A stretch of 64,000 nucleotides of DNA from Candidatus Aminicenantota bacterium. Its GTDB lineage: Bacteria; Acidobacteriota; Aminicenantia; Aminicenantales; Saccharicenantaceae. A program made the translations under genes and the position numbers. The stretch spans positions 32,321-96,320 of the forward strand of contig JACIYI010000010.1 in the NCBI GenBank assembly GCA_014360005.1, written 5' to 3'. Shown in pieces: positions 41,322 through 50,214 of the stretch; position 1 is the first letter of the stretch, and each line of letters opens with the position of its first letter. The notes beneath the pieces are model-generated. The model made no database searches. It was not told where the DNA came from and saw only the letters and a program-made list of their open reading frames with translations.

Positions 41322-42776
41322 ATGAAAAGACTGAAGGTCGATTTCCGGCACCGCCGCCTGTTGGTTGAGCTTTTCGGGCCTGATATTTATGCCGTGGGCG
41401 GCTTTGTCCGGGACCGGCTGCGGGGCGTGCCTACCGAAGAAATTGACCTGCTGGTCCAGGGCCATCCCCTGGAGGAAATCATCAGCAAACTCCAGCCCTG
41501 GGGTAAGGTCGACCTGGTGGGCAAGAGTTTCGGGGTTATTAAGTTCACCATAGACGGGCACACTTACGACCTGGCCCTGCCCCGGTCTGACCAGCCCAGC
41601 CCCGCCCCAGACCACCGGCAACGCGGACACAAGGATTTCGTCATCAAAGCAGACCCCTACCTGCCGCTGGAAAAAGACCTGGAAAGAAGGGATTTCCGCT
41701 GTAACAGCCTGGCCATCCGGCTGTCAGATGGCACCTTGATTGACCCCTTCGGTGGAGCCGAAGACATAAGGAATAAAATAATCCGGATAACCAACCCCCG
41801 CGCCTTCCCCGACGACCCCCTGCGGGTACTGAGGGCCGCCAGGTTTGCCTCGGTCCTGGAATTCTCCATAGACCCGGAAATTTACCTGCTGGCCAAAGAG
41901 ATAGACCTCAAGGGACTGAGTGTGGAAAGGGTCAACGAAGAGCTGTTCAAAATTCTGCTGCTGTCGCGCCGGCCTTCCCGCGGCCTGCAGGAAATGCACC
42001 GGCTAAACGTCCTGCGTCAGCTTTTTCCCGAGCTGTACCGCCTGACGCTGGCCATCCAGGATTCAATCTTTCACCCGGAAAAGGACGAGCTCGGCCACCA
42101 CACCGTCTGGGCCCACACCCTGCTCGCAGTCGACCAGGCCCGGGTCATCTCTGACCTGGCCGGGCTGGAAGTTACCAGAAAACTGGCTCTGCTACTGGCC
42201 TCCTTGCTCCACGATACTGGCAAACCGGCCACGGCTACCTGGGAATACAAAAAGAACCGGCTGGTCATCACCAACAACGGTCATGACCTGCTGTCGGAAA
42301 AAATAGCCAGAAAAGTCTTTAACCGCCAGAAAATTTTCTCCTGGAATGGCTATAACCTGCGAGCGGTGGTGCCGATGCTGATCAGGCACCATCACCGGGC
42401 CTCGGAACTCTGGCTCAACCGAAAACTGGTTACCAAGAAGGCTTTCAACCGCCTGGCGGCCGAGGTCAAGGGAGAAATTGACCTGCTGATTTATCTCGAT
42501 GCCGCTGACCGGGCCGGCCGCCGGACGAGGCTGCTAACCCGGCTCGACCGCCAGGCCCTGTGGTTGCTGAAAAAATTTGAAGAACTAAAAATTAACAAAG
42601 AAACCATCAAGCCTCTGATCATGGGTCGAGACCTGATCAAGCTGGGGATGGAACCCGGTCCGGAAATGGGTAAGCTTCTGAAAAAACTTTACCGACTGCA
42701 ACTGGACAATCGTTTTGAAACCCGGGCTCAGGGACTGAAACTGGCCAGGAAATGGCTGCAGGAGAAAAAAACATGA
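41322..42776 (+). CDS. CCA tRNA nucleotidyltransferase/poly(A) polymerase-type protein with HD domain
   Basis: A 484-residue class II nucleotidyltransferase. YAVGGFVRDRLRG and EEIDLLVQG form the catalytic G-G and D-x-D type motif; RRDFRCNSLAIRL, LIDPFGGAEDI and LRVLRAARFAS are the following family motifs. An HD domain (HTVWAHTLLAVDQ, LLASLLHDTGKPAT) follows at ~residue 245. It probably repairs or completes tRNA CCA ends, but a poly(A) polymerase role cannot be excluded. The start is the ATG at 41322, with a GTG just upstream as an alternative; the ribosome site is weak. It ends in an ATGA overlap with galE. Confidence 0.9.
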   Translation: MKRLKVDFRHRRLLVELFGPDIYAVGGFVRDRLRGVPTEEIDLLVQGHPLEEIISKLQPWGKVDLVGKSFGVIKFTIDGHTYDLALPRSDQPSPAPDHRQRGHKDFVIKADPYLPLEKDLERRDFRCNSLAIRLSDGTLIDPFGGAEDIRNKIIRITNPRAFPDDPLRVLRAARFASVLEFSIDPEIYLLAKEIDLKGLSVERVNEELFKILLLSRRPSRGLQEMHRLNVLRQLFPELYRLTLAIQDSIFHPEKDELGHHTVWAHTLLAVDQARVISDLAGLEVTRKLALLLASLLHDTGKPATATWEYKKNRLVITNNGHDLLSEKIARKVFNRQKIFSWNGYNLRAVVPMLIRHHHRASELWLNRKLVTKKAFNRLAAEVKGEIDLLIYLDAADRAGRRTRLLTRLDRQALWLLKKFEELKINKETIKPLIMGRDLIKLGMEPGPEMGKLLKKLYRLQLDNRFETRAQGLKLARKWLQEKKT

Positions 42777-43741
42777 CTGTGGTGGTGACAGGCGGGGCTG
42801 GGTACATCGGCTCTCATACCGTTAAAGAACTGCTGAATAAAAATTACCAGGTGGTCATCGTGGACAACCTCAGCACCGGTCACCGGGAGCTGGTTCCGGC
42901 CGGTCGCCTGATTCAGGCTGACCTGAGGTCCCCGGAGGCTCTGAAAAAAGTTTTTCAGTCCTATCCGGTGGAGGCGGTCCTGCACTTCGCCGCCCTGATT
43001 CAGGTGGGCGAATCATATGCCGACCCCCAGAAATATTACCTGCACAACCTCTTTTCCAGCCTGAACCTGCTTCGGGTTATGCTGGAGTCCGGGGTCAAGT
43101 ACTTCATCTTTTCTTCCAGTGCCGCCGTCTATGGCCAGCCGCTGGCCACGCCCATCCAGGAAGACCACCCCCTGTTACCCATCAATCCCTACGGAGCCAG
43201 TAAGTTTATGATTGAAAGAATTTTGCCCGACTATGACCGGGCCTACGGGCTCAAATATGTTTCTCTGAGATATTTCAATGCGGCCGGAGCCGATCCTGAA
43301 GGTCAGCTGGGAGAATGGCATCAACCCGAAACCCACCTGATACCCAACATCATGCTCCATCTTCTGGGTCGGAATCCTGCTTTCCAGGTCCTCGGACAGG
43401 ATTTCCCAACACCTGACGGCACGGCTATCAGGGATTACATCCACGTGACCGACCTGGCCCGGGCCCACGTCCTGGCCCTGGAAAAGCTGCAGGCTGAAAA
43501 CCAGAGTCAGGTCATCAACCTCGGCTCCTCCCGCGGTTATTCTGTACTGGAGGTTATCCGGACCGCAGAAAAGGTAACCGGGAAAAAGGTTGAGCTGAAG
43601 TTCGGTCCCCGCCGGCCCGGAGACGTCCCGGTACTCCTGGCCTCCTGTCAGAAAGCCGAATCCTGGCTGGGCTGGCAGCGGGAGTTCTCCGACCTGGAAT
43701 TCATCATCGAAACCGCCTGGAACTGGCACCGGAAAAGCTGA
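42773..43741 (+). CDS. galE: UDP-glucose 4-epimerase
   Basis: GalE (322 aa) interconverts UDP-glucose and UDP-galactose (some also the N-acetyl forms). The NAD-binding start is VVTGGAGYIGSHTV; the active site has FSSSAAVYGQP (Ser) and PYGASKFMIE (Tyr-x-x-x-Lys). YFNAAGADPEGQLGEWH is the family substrate block. The ATG at 42773 overlaps the CCA-enzyme stop and follows AGGAG; seven further upstream codons were rejected. It probably supplies sugar donors for envelope glycans. Confidence 0.94.
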   Translation: MTVVVTGGAGYIGSHTVKELLNKNYQVVIVDNLSTGHRELVPAGRLIQADLRSPEALKKVFQSYPVEAVLHFAALIQVGESYADPQKYYLHNLFSSLNLLRVMLESGVKYFIFSSSAAVYGQPLATPIQEDHPLLPINPYGASKFMIERILPDYDRAYGLKYVSLRYFNAAGADPEGQLGEWHQPETHLIPNIMLHLLGRNPAFQVLGQDFPTPDGTAIRDYIHVTDLARAHVLALEKLQAENQSQVINLGSSRGYSVLEVIRTAEKVTGKKVELKFGPRRPGDVPVLLASCQKAESWLGWQREFSDLEFIIETAWNWHRKS

Positions 43742-43770
43742 ACTCCTGGCCACAGGCTTCCGGGCGGCGG

Positions 43771-43799
43771 TTGATTAATAGAACAGATGATGTTATAAA
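43771..43799 (+). promoter_or_regulatory. Promoter of the mltD gene
   Basis: TTGATT (43771-43776) and TATAAA (43794-43799) are spaced by 17 bp and lie 21 bp before the ATG at 43820. Good consensus match. Confidence 0.65.
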
Positions 43800-43819
43800 C
43801 ATAAGACTGGAGTCATAAA

Positions 43820-45460
43820 ATGCGATATAGTTTTCCTCTTATCCAGATTCTACTGGCAGCCGCATTAATTCTTAATTTTTCCTGTTCATCAGCCCAGAAA
43901 AAAACAGTTGTGCCCGAAACTTCAGACCGGATAAAGGTTGAAGAAAAAACCCAGCCCGCGGAAGAAACTCCGCCCCAAACGGCCTTCGCTGAAGACCAGG
44001 TCAATTCTCAGAATGCGGACAATAATGTCGGGGAACCCGAAGAAACCCAGGATAACCCGGCCCAGACCGAGGAGGTCTACGCCCTGATTCAGGAAGCCCA
44101 CACCGCTCTGGAAAGGGGTGAACTGGACCAGGCCCTGACCCTGCTGGACCAGGCCTATTCAGTCCTGCTGAGAATCGAGGCTCCACCCGAATCTGAACTT
44201 TACCAGGAAAAGAATGATTTGAGGATTTTGCTGGCCCAGAAAATCCAGCAGGTCTACGCCTTCCGCCTCCAGGCTCCGATTAACAATCACAAGACTATCC
44301 CTCTGGTTGATAACAAATGGGTCCAGGTGGAGATCAAATCCTTCCAGACGGCCGAGCGCAAGTTTTTTGAGGAAGCCTACCGCCGGTCCGGTCAGTACCG
44401 GCCGATAATTGTGGAAGAACTCAAGAAAGCCGGGCTGCCAGAAGAGCTGAGCTGGCTGCCGTTGATTGAAAGCGGCTATAAGACCCGAGCCCTATCGCGG
44501 GCCAGAGCTCTTGGCCTGTGGCAGTTCATAGCCTCCACCGGCTACCGCTACGGTCTCAAGCGGGATAAATTCATAGATGAAAGGATGGACCCGGTCAAAT
44601 CCACCCGGGCGGCTATCAAGTACCTTCAGGAGTTGCATAACTTCTTCGGCGACTGGACCACAGCTATCGCCGCTTATAATTGCGGCGAAATCCGGGTCCA
44701 GAAGGTTATCCAGGCTCAGAAAATCGATTACCTGGACAACTTCTGGGACCTGTTTGCCAATCTTCCGTATGAAACGGCCCGGTACGTTCCTCGTTTTATT
44801 GCCACCTTAATGATCATTGACAACCCGGAAAAATTCGGTTTCAACCTGCCCCAGCCCGACCCGTCCCTGAATTACGAGACTATCACCCTGCAGAAACCAT
44901 TTAAGCTCTCGGTTCTAGCCTCTAAACTTGGTCTCAGTCAGGAGCAACTGGTGCAGCTGAACCCGGAGCTGCGACATAACTCCACACCTAACTACCAGTA
45001 TGAACTGCGAGTGCCAGCCGGCTGGGCGGAGCCAGCTCTGGCCTGTTTAAATGAACTGCCTAACTGGATGCCGCCGGAAGCCGTTTTCGGCTGGCATACG
45101 GTCAGGAAAGGTGAAACTCTGGGCCTGATTGCCAGGCGCTACCGGACTAACATCAAGGCTATTGTCAGGCTCAATAATCTCAAGAGTTCGAGACTGATCT
45201 ACCCCGGCCAGAGACTCAAGATTCCGGGCAGAGCTCGGGGTCTGACTCCGGCCGATGATAACAGCAGCCCAAAGACGCTGGCCTCCAGCGGCCAGGCTTC
45301 TACCCCGGACCAGGCCATCGTCTATGTGGTCAGGGCCGGAGATACCCTTTATCAGATTTCCAAAAATTACGGGGTCAGCGTTGACCGGATAAAAAGGGAT
45401 AATAACCTGAGTAACGACATCCTGATTCCAGGTCAAAAATTAATCATTAAAACCAATTAA
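43820..45460 (+). CDS. mltD: MltD-type membrane-bound lytic transglycosylase with LysM domains
   Basis: A 546-residue murein lytic transglycosylase. A lipoprotein-like signal ends at Cys22 (ILNFSC). An acidic, glutamine-rich linker (30-85) and a helical repeat-like stretch (85-150) precede the SLT domain. The catalytic Glu217 is in SWLPLIESGYKTRALS, followed by ALGLWQFIASTGYRYGL and TAIAAYNCGE. Two C-terminal LysM domains bind glycan (HTVRKGETLGLIARRY and YVVRAGDTLYQISKNYG); a degenerate third may precede them. It cleaves the glycan strand to anhydromuropeptides. It heads a group of wall-turnover genes. Confidence 0.93.
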   Translation: MRYSFPLIQILLAAALILNFSCSSAQKKTVVPETSDRIKVEEKTQPAEETPPQTAFAEDQVNSQNADNNVGEPEETQDNPAQTEEVYALIQEAHTALERGELDQALTLLDQAYSVLLRIEAPPESELYQEKNDLRILLAQKIQQVYAFRLQAPINNHKTIPLVDNKWVQVEIKSFQTAERKFFEEAYRRSGQYRPIIVEELKKAGLPEELSWLPLIESGYKTRALSRARALGLWQFIASTGYRYGLKRDKFIDERMDPVKSTRAAIKYLQELHNFFGDWTTAIAAYNCGEIRVQKVIQAQKIDYLDNFWDLFANLPYETARYVPRFIATLMIIDNPEKFGFNLPQPDPSLNYETITLQKPFKLSVLASKLGLSQEQLVQLNPELRHNSTPNYQYELRVPAGWAEPALACLNELPNWMPPEAVFGWHTVRKGETLGLIARRYRTNIKAIVRLNNLKSSRLIYPGQRLKIPGRARGLTPADDNSSPKTLASSGQASTPDQAIVYVVRAGDTLYQISKNYGVSVDRIKRDNNLSNDILIPGQKLIIKTN

Positions 45461-45496
45461 AAATTTTTAAAAGGAAAGCAGCGGGAGGAGCTTAAA

Positions 45497-46423
45497 ATGA
45501 AAGTAAAAAACCAGAAACTTCTGGCCCGGCTGCTGGGAATCTCCCTGCTGCTGGCAGGATTGCGGCTTCCGGCCAGGGCTGACACTAAGGTTAACCAGCT
45601 GGAGGCCAGGTTAACCGGGCAGCTGACCGCCATCAAGGATTCCCTGGACGGCATCCTCGGCCTGGCCATCAAAGACCTGGTTACTGGCAAAACCATCTTT
45701 ATCAATGAAAATGAAATCTTCCCCCAGGCCAGCTCGATCAAGATCGCCATCTTAATGGAGGTCCTGAAACAGGCAGAAGAAAACCGCCTGCAGTTGGATG
45801 ATTTTCTTGAACTCAAGCCCGAAAGCAAGGTGGGGGGCGGCCCTATCCTGAATTTCCTGGGAAACCCTTCACTCCGGCTGTCGGTCCACGACCTCTGCGT
45901 TCTGATGATCGTTCTGTCCGACAATACGGCCACCAACCTGCTCATTGACCTGGTGGGCATGGAAGCCGTAAACCGGCGCTTACGAATCCTGGGACTCAGC
46001 CAGACCAGGCTCAGGAGAAAAATGATGGACCTCAAGGCAGCCGGGGAAGGTCGGGAGAACATTTCGACACCCAGAGAAATGCTGAGCCTGCTGGAAAAAA
46101 TCTGGCAGGGAAAGGTCCTGGGTGTCGAACAGCGCCAGCTGTTCTTCGACTTCCTGTCTTTGCCCAAAGACAGTCCCCTGCAGCAGGCTGTGCCCGAGGG
46201 GATCACCGTAGCCGATAAGCCGGGGGAACTGGAGGCGGTGCGCTGCGATTCCGGTCTGGTTTTCTTGAAAAAGAGGCCCTACCTCATTTGTGTGATGACC
46301 ACTTACCTTGGACCCCGGGAAGACGGCAATGCGGCCATAAGGAAAATAGGCCGCCTGGTCTATGACCATTTCGACCGCCTGGAAAGGTCCAGCGAATACG
46401 GCCGGATAATTTCCGAAAGGTAA
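45497..46423 (+). CDS. Exported class A beta-lactamase-like serine hydrolase
   Basis: A 308-residue exported protein of the penicillin-binding/class A beta-lactamase fold. The nucleophile motif is S79-S-I-K82 (QASSIKIAIL), the second is SDN at 141-143 (VLSDNTATNLLID), and the third is ADKPGE in place of KTG. The omega-loop ExxLN of true class A beta-lactamases is not seen (ENISTPREM instead), so a D,D-peptidase-like or other esterase/peptidase role on wall peptides fits better than antibiotic resistance. GGAGGAG precedes the ATG, 36 nt after mltD. Confidence 0.83.
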   Translation: MKVKNQKLLARLLGISLLLAGLRLPARADTKVNQLEARLTGQLTAIKDSLDGILGLAIKDLVTGKTIFINENEIFPQASSIKIAILMEVLKQAEENRLQLDDFLELKPESKVGGGPILNFLGNPSLRLSVHDLCVLMIVLSDNTATNLLIDLVGMEAVNRRLRILGLSQTRLRRKMMDLKAAGEGRENISTPREMLSLLEKIWQGKVLGVEQRQLFFDFLSLPKDSPLQQAVPEGITVADKPGELEAVRCDSGLVFLKKRPYLICVMTTYLGPREDGNAAIRKIGRLVYDHFDRLERSSEYGRIISER

Positions 46424-46442
46424 GAAGGGCCAGACTGTCCTG

Positions 46443-47582
46443 TTACCATTCTGGGATAGTCGGCTCTACCCCCAGCCCGGGACGGTCAGGCAGCAGCCAG
46501 CGGTCCCCATCCAGGATTAATCCCTGGAAGGGGTCATTATTGATCAGAAGATTGCCGTCAAGATCAGCAAAATCAAAAAGAGGGGTCAGGCTGGCGGCGG
46601 CGGCAATGGCCAGAGAGCTCTCTATCATGCAGCCAATCATCACCTTCAGGCCAAAGGCCCGGGCCACGGCTACCAGCCTCAGGGCTTCTTGCAGGCCGCC
46701 ACACTTCATCAACTTGATATTTATGCCGTGAAAGGCCGGGGCCAGGGCCGGGACATCCTGAATCTTATGGACACTTTCATCGGCAATGATGGGAATCTTT
46801 ACCCGCTCTTTCAGCCAGCGATGGTCTTCCAGATTGTCAGCCGGAAGCGGTTGTTCTACAAACTCTACTCCCCTCTCAGCCATCCAGTTAATCATCTCCA
46901 GGGCTTGTTGACGATCTTTCCAGCCTTCGTTGGCATCAACGATGAGCGGCCGGTCGGTCACTGCCCTTATGCCTTCGATATGTTTCTTATCATCTGGCAC
47001 TCCTACCTTGATCTTGAGCCTTCTGAAGGCGGGAGCAGATTGAGCTGTCTTCTGCATGACTTCCACTTCGTCTATGCCTATGGAAAAAGTGGTGGGCAGG
47101 GTTTTATTCCGGTCCAGTCCAAAAAATTTGTAAAGCGGCACCTTTAAGCTCTTGCTGACCCAGTCCAGGATGGCCATATCCAGGGCAGCTTTGGCCGCAT
47201 TCTGCCCGGGACTCAGGGCTTCCAGTTCGCGCCACCGGTCCTGATATTCCCAGAGATCTTTCTCCAGCACCGGCCTGGCTTTATGGATGAATTCCTGGTT
47301 GCTCTCGGCACTTTCCTGATAACGGGGTATGGGAGCGGCTTCGCCGTAACCCACTATTCCATCCTTTTCCAGCCTGACCAGGACATTTCTCCTGGTATTC
47401 CAGGTTCCACGGGACAGAGTCCAGGCCTGGCGCAGCTGCAACTCATAGATGGTAGTAGTGACTTTCAGGGAACCGGCTTTTAGCTGGGTTTCTTTCTCTT
47501 TTCTTATTACCTTCTGACAGCCGCTCCAGAAAGAAGAAGCCACCAGAAGACCGCTGGCTTTCAAGAAGTCTTTTCGCTTCAT
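46443..47582 (-). CDS. Exported dipeptide epimerase (enolase superfamily, L-Ala-D/L-Glu type)
   Basis: A 379-residue muconate-lactonising/dipeptide-epimerase-type enzyme. The N-terminus RKDFLKASGLLVASSFWSGC combines a Tat-like signal with a lipobox-type Cys, unusual because family members are normally cytoplasmic. Active-site parts are the Lys pair in RRLKIKVGV, metal ligands in LIVDANEGW, EFVEQPLP and IIADESVHK, and NIKLMKCGG. Such enzymes epimerise L-Ala-D-Glu from murein to L-Ala-L-Glu, or other dipeptides. Its place between MltD/serine hydrolase and NlpC/P60 genes supports a murein peptide; the exact dipeptide is inferred. Confidence 0.87.
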   Translation of the reverse strand: MKRKDFLKASGLLVASSFWSGCQKVIRKEKETQLKAGSLKVTTTIYELQLRQAWTLSRGTWNTRRNVLVRLEKDGIVGYGEAAPIPRYQESAESNQEFIHKARPVLEKDLWEYQDRWRELEALSPGQNAAKAALDMAILDWVSKSLKVPLYKFFGLDRNKTLPTTFSIGIDEVEVMQKTAQSAPAFRRLKIKVGVPDDKKHIEGIRAVTDRPLIVDANEGWKDRQQALEMINWMAERGVEFVEQPLPADNLEDHRWLKERVKIPIIADESVHKIQDVPALAPAFHGINIKLMKCGGLQEALRLVAVARAFGLKVMIGCMIESSLAIAAAASLTPLFDFADLDGNLLINNDPFQGLILDGDRWLLPDRPGLGVEPTIPEW

Positions 47583-47658
47583 TTTGCCCTCCTGAGTTTT
47601 CTATTTTAATCCAAAGCTGAGCGACCGACAAAACGTTTTTCCACAGATAAAATGATAG

Positions 47659-47664
47659 TATAAT
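47659..47664 (+). promoter_or_regulatory. -10 box of the NlpC/P60 gene
   Basis: A perfect TATAAT lies 23 nt before the GTG at 47685. The -35 region is T-rich (TTTTTC at 17 bp) and poor. The leader is short and contains TAAGGAGG. Confidence 0.5.
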
Positions 47665-47684
47665 GGAGCATAAGGAGGCTGGAC

Positions 47685-48590
47685 GTGATGAGAAAAATTG
47701 TTATCCTGACGGCCTTATTTATAATGATGATTTCAATCAATTCCTGCCATAAGGCGAAAGACACCCCGGTGGCCGGGGTGATCATCACCCCGGTTGAAAA
47801 TATGTATTCGCGGGCTGACGACCAGGTTGATGTGGTCAGCCAGGCTCTGCTGGGCACCACGGTAAAAATTCTGAAAAGCGAAAAAACGGCCGGAAAGCAG
47901 GTCTGGTATCAGGTCGAAACTCCGGACACCTACCAGGGCTGGGTTTCAGGCCGGGCTCTTCGCCTCTACGCCCCAGAGGAAAAGCCTTACGCCGCAGAGG
48001 GCCAGGTGATAGAAATAACCAGCCTGATGGCCTATATCTATGCTGTGCCCGACGTGACCCAGCAGAAACCGCTGCTTTTTGCTCCCATCAGTTCTGTCCT
48101 GGTGCTGGACAAGTATGAGGGGCGCTGGGGCCAGGTCATTCTGCCCGATAACCGCCGGGCCCATATCCAGATGGGTGACGGGCTGGTCCGACAGGCTCCT
48201 TTCCAAAGACCGCGCCTGAGCCCGGAGCAGATGGTAGAACTGGCCAGGAGATTCCTGGGCCTGCCATATTTCTGGGGCGGCACCAGCCCCCTGGGACTGG
48301 ACTGCTCGGGTTATGTTCAGTTAATCTACCGGCTGAGCGGAGTGGAAATCCTGAGGGACGCCGACATCCAGTTCACCAGCTCCGGCCTGCTGGAAGTACC
48401 GAAAGGCCAGGAACGAATGGGAGACCTGGTGTTTTTCGGCCGCAAGAGCATCAGCCACGTGGGGATGATGATTAACGAGCGGGAGTTCATCCACGCCACC
48501 ACCAACCAGCGGCCGCTGGTCCAGATTTCCAATCTTTATAACGAATACTGGCAGAACATCTACCTGGGTTGCCGGCGGCCTGGAGATTGA
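47685..48590 (+). CDS. NlpC/P60 lipoprotein endopeptidase with SH3-like domains (YkfC-like)
   Basis: A 301-residue lipoprotein with its lipobox at ISINSC (Cys21 counted from the GTG; an ATG three bases on is equally possible). Two bacterial SH3-like domains (~30-95 and ~100-165) precede the NlpC/P60 domain. The catalytic set is Cys207 (GLDCSGYVQLIY), His258 (SISHVGMMI) and His270 (EFIHATT). The architecture is that of gamma-D-glutamyl-diamino acid endopeptidases which cut L-Ala-D-Glu off murein peptides. The product is the usual substrate of the epimerase encoded next to it on the other strand. Confidence 0.92.
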   Translation: MMRKIVILTALFIMMISINSCHKAKDTPVAGVIITPVENMYSRADDQVDVVSQALLGTTVKILKSEKTAGKQVWYQVETPDTYQGWVSGRALRLYAPEEKPYAAEGQVIEITSLMAYIYAVPDVTQQKPLLFAPISSVLVLDKYEGRWGQVILPDNRRAHIQMGDGLVRQAPFQRPRLSPEQMVELARRFLGLPYFWGGTSPLGLDCSGYVQLIYRLSGVEILRDADIQFTSSGLLEVPKGQERMGDLVFFGRKSISHVGMMINEREFIHATTNQRPLVQISNLYNEYWQNIYLGCRRPGD

Positions 48591-48655
48591 ATTGGAAGAT
48601 AATGAATAAAATAGTTCAGCGAATTAAGTGAACGGGCTGTGGCGGGGATCTTTAG

Positions 48656-48677
48656 AAAAAAACTCCCCTGACGGGGA
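48656..48677 (-). terminator. Intrinsic terminator after rplQ
   Basis: On the minus strand TCCCC and GGGGA form a 5-bp GC-rich stem with loop GTCA, followed by GT7 (48656-48662). It lies 54 nt beyond the rplQ stop and would end the S10-spc-alpha transcript. Confidence 0.8.
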
Positions 48678-48730
48678 TTAAGCAATCGCTTGCTTGAATT
48701 TCTATCCCGGGAAAGGCCGCAGGCCAGGGT

Positions 48731-49141
48731 TTACCTGGCTTCTTTGCCTTTCTCTTTTTCTTTCTTTTTAGCTTTTTTCTTGTATTCAGCCCCCAGAAGT
48801 TCCAGCATGGCCATCGGGGCTCCATCTCCGGAGCGGGGTCCCAGCTTCACAATTCTGGTATAACCACCGGGGCGCTCCTTAAACCTGGGACCCAGTTCAG
48901 TAAACAACTTCTGGACCGCCGTTTCTTTGGTCAGGTAAGCCAGGGCCAGGCGGCGGGCAGCCAGTGTGTTTTTTCTGCCCAGGGTAATCATTTTCTCAGC
49001 CACCGGCCGGGCCGCTTTGGCCTTGGCCAGGGTAGTCTTGATTCTTTCTCTTTCCAGAAGAGAAGTTACCAGGTTTCTGAGCAAGGCCCGCCGATGCGCG
49101 GTGTTGCGTCTGAGTTGATAGCGTTTGACCCGGTGTCTCAT
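48731..49141 (-). CDS. rplQ: 50S ribosomal protein L17
   Basis: L17 (136 aa), a large-subunit protein near the exit-tunnel side. It starts MRHRVKRYQLRRNTAHRRAL, with the usual LVTSLLERERIKTT block, and ends in an unusual Lys/Glu tail (KKKAKKKEKEKGKEAR) that is longer than in many L17 proteins. The ATG overlaps the rpoA stop by 4 nt. Last gene of the ribosomal cluster, followed by an intrinsic terminator. Confidence 0.97.
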   Translation of the reverse strand: MRHRVKRYQLRRNTAHRRALLRNLVTSLLERERIKTTLAKAKAARPVAEKMITLGRKNTLAARRLALAYLTKETAVQKLFTELGPRFKERPGGYTRIVKLGPRSGDGAPMAMLELLGAEYKKKAKKKEKEKGKEAR

Positions 49142-50169
49142 GCTTCCAGCTCCTTATCACTTTGGCTCTGCTTGATGACTGCCTGGACCTGTTCTAACAG
49201 CTTGGGATGTAATTCCAGATTCAGCCCCAGGCCGAGAGCGGACAGCTTTTCCTTGATTTCACCAAGGGACTTGCGGCCGAAGTTCTTGGTCTGCAGCAGC
49301 TGTTCTTCGGTTTTTTGCACCAGTTCATAAACGTAGCCAATGCCAGCAGCCCTCAGGCAGTTGTTAGCTCGGACCGAAAGCTCCAGATGGTCGATGGTGT
49401 TGGCCAGCATGTCCACCTTATCAATGTAGGGAATTTCCTTCTTAGGGATCATTGTTTCCCGCTCCAGCGGCTCGTCCACGATGTTCAGGAAAATGGCCAG
49501 ATGGTCACGCAACAACTTGGCCGCCTGCGACAGGGCGTCGGTCGGCCTGATGGCTCCGTTGGTCCAGATTTCCAGGGTCAGGCTTTCGTAGTCAATGCGC
49601 TTGCCCACCCGAGCCGGCTCGACCGTATAGTTGACCTTGAGGATGGGAGAGTGGGACGAATCCAGAGGGATGAAATCCACACTCAGCTCGCTGTCAAAGT
49701 TCTGGTCGGCAGTGATGTAACCGCGGTTGTTCTTGACCACCATCTCCATCTCCAGCTTGCCGTCCACGTCCAGGGTGGCAATATGAATATCGGAATTGAG
49801 AATCTCAATGTCGGACTCGTGAACAATATCGCCGGACTTGACCTCGGCCGGTCCAACCACCTTCAGGGTCATTCTCTTCGGTTCGTTGCCCTTCAGTTTC
49901 AGGGGTATAGTCTTGAGGTTGAGAATGATATGGGTGACGTCCTCCACCACTCCCGGAAGGGTGGAAAACTCGTGCAGTACTCCAGAAATCCTGACGGCGG
50001 TGATGGCGGCTCCGGTAATTGAGGACAGCAGGACCCTTCGCAGCGAGTTGCCGATGGTGATGCCGTACCCCCGCTCGAAAGGCTGGGCCTGAAACCGACC
50101 GTAAGTATCGCTCAGCGTTTCATAATCACATTCCAGGAATCTTGGCCTCTGGAAACCAAGTTCAATCAT
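49138..50169 (-). CDS. rpoA: RNA polymerase subunit alpha
   Basis: RpoA (343 aa) dimerises to nucleate the RNA polymerase core. The N-terminal domain includes FERGYGITIGNSLRRVLLSSI and GAAITAVRISGVLHEFS. The C-terminal domain, which binds UP elements and activators, includes LELSVRANNCLRAAGI and NFGRKSLGEIKEKL. Length is normal. It lies 45 nt after rpsD, the largest gap in this part of the cluster. Confidence 0.98.
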   Translation of the reverse strand: MIELGFQRPRFLECDYETLSDTYGRFQAQPFERGYGITIGNSLRRVLLSSITGAAITAVRISGVLHEFSTLPGVVEDVTHIILNLKTIPLKLKGNEPKRMTLKVVGPAEVKSGDIVHESDIEILNSDIHIATLDVDGKLEMEMVVKNNRGYITADQNFDSELSVDFIPLDSSHSPILKVNYTVEPARVGKRIDYESLTLEIWTNGAIRPTDALSQAAKLLRDHLAIFLNIVDEPLERETMIPKKEIPYIDKVDMLANTIDHLELSVRANNCLRAAGIGYVYELVQKTEEQLLQTKNFGRKSLGEIKEKLSALGLGLNLELHPKLLEQVQAVIKQSQSDKELEA

Positions 50170-50214
50170 GGTTCCTCCTTAATAGGAAGGTCACTCTCCA
50201 GCCACCTTCCCCAT

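Noticed and set aside
45497..46423. Antibiotic-resistance beta-lactamase
   Set aside because: SxxK and SDN are present, but the omega-loop ExxLN is absent and KTG is KPG; the context is wall turnover. Called a serine hydrolase instead.
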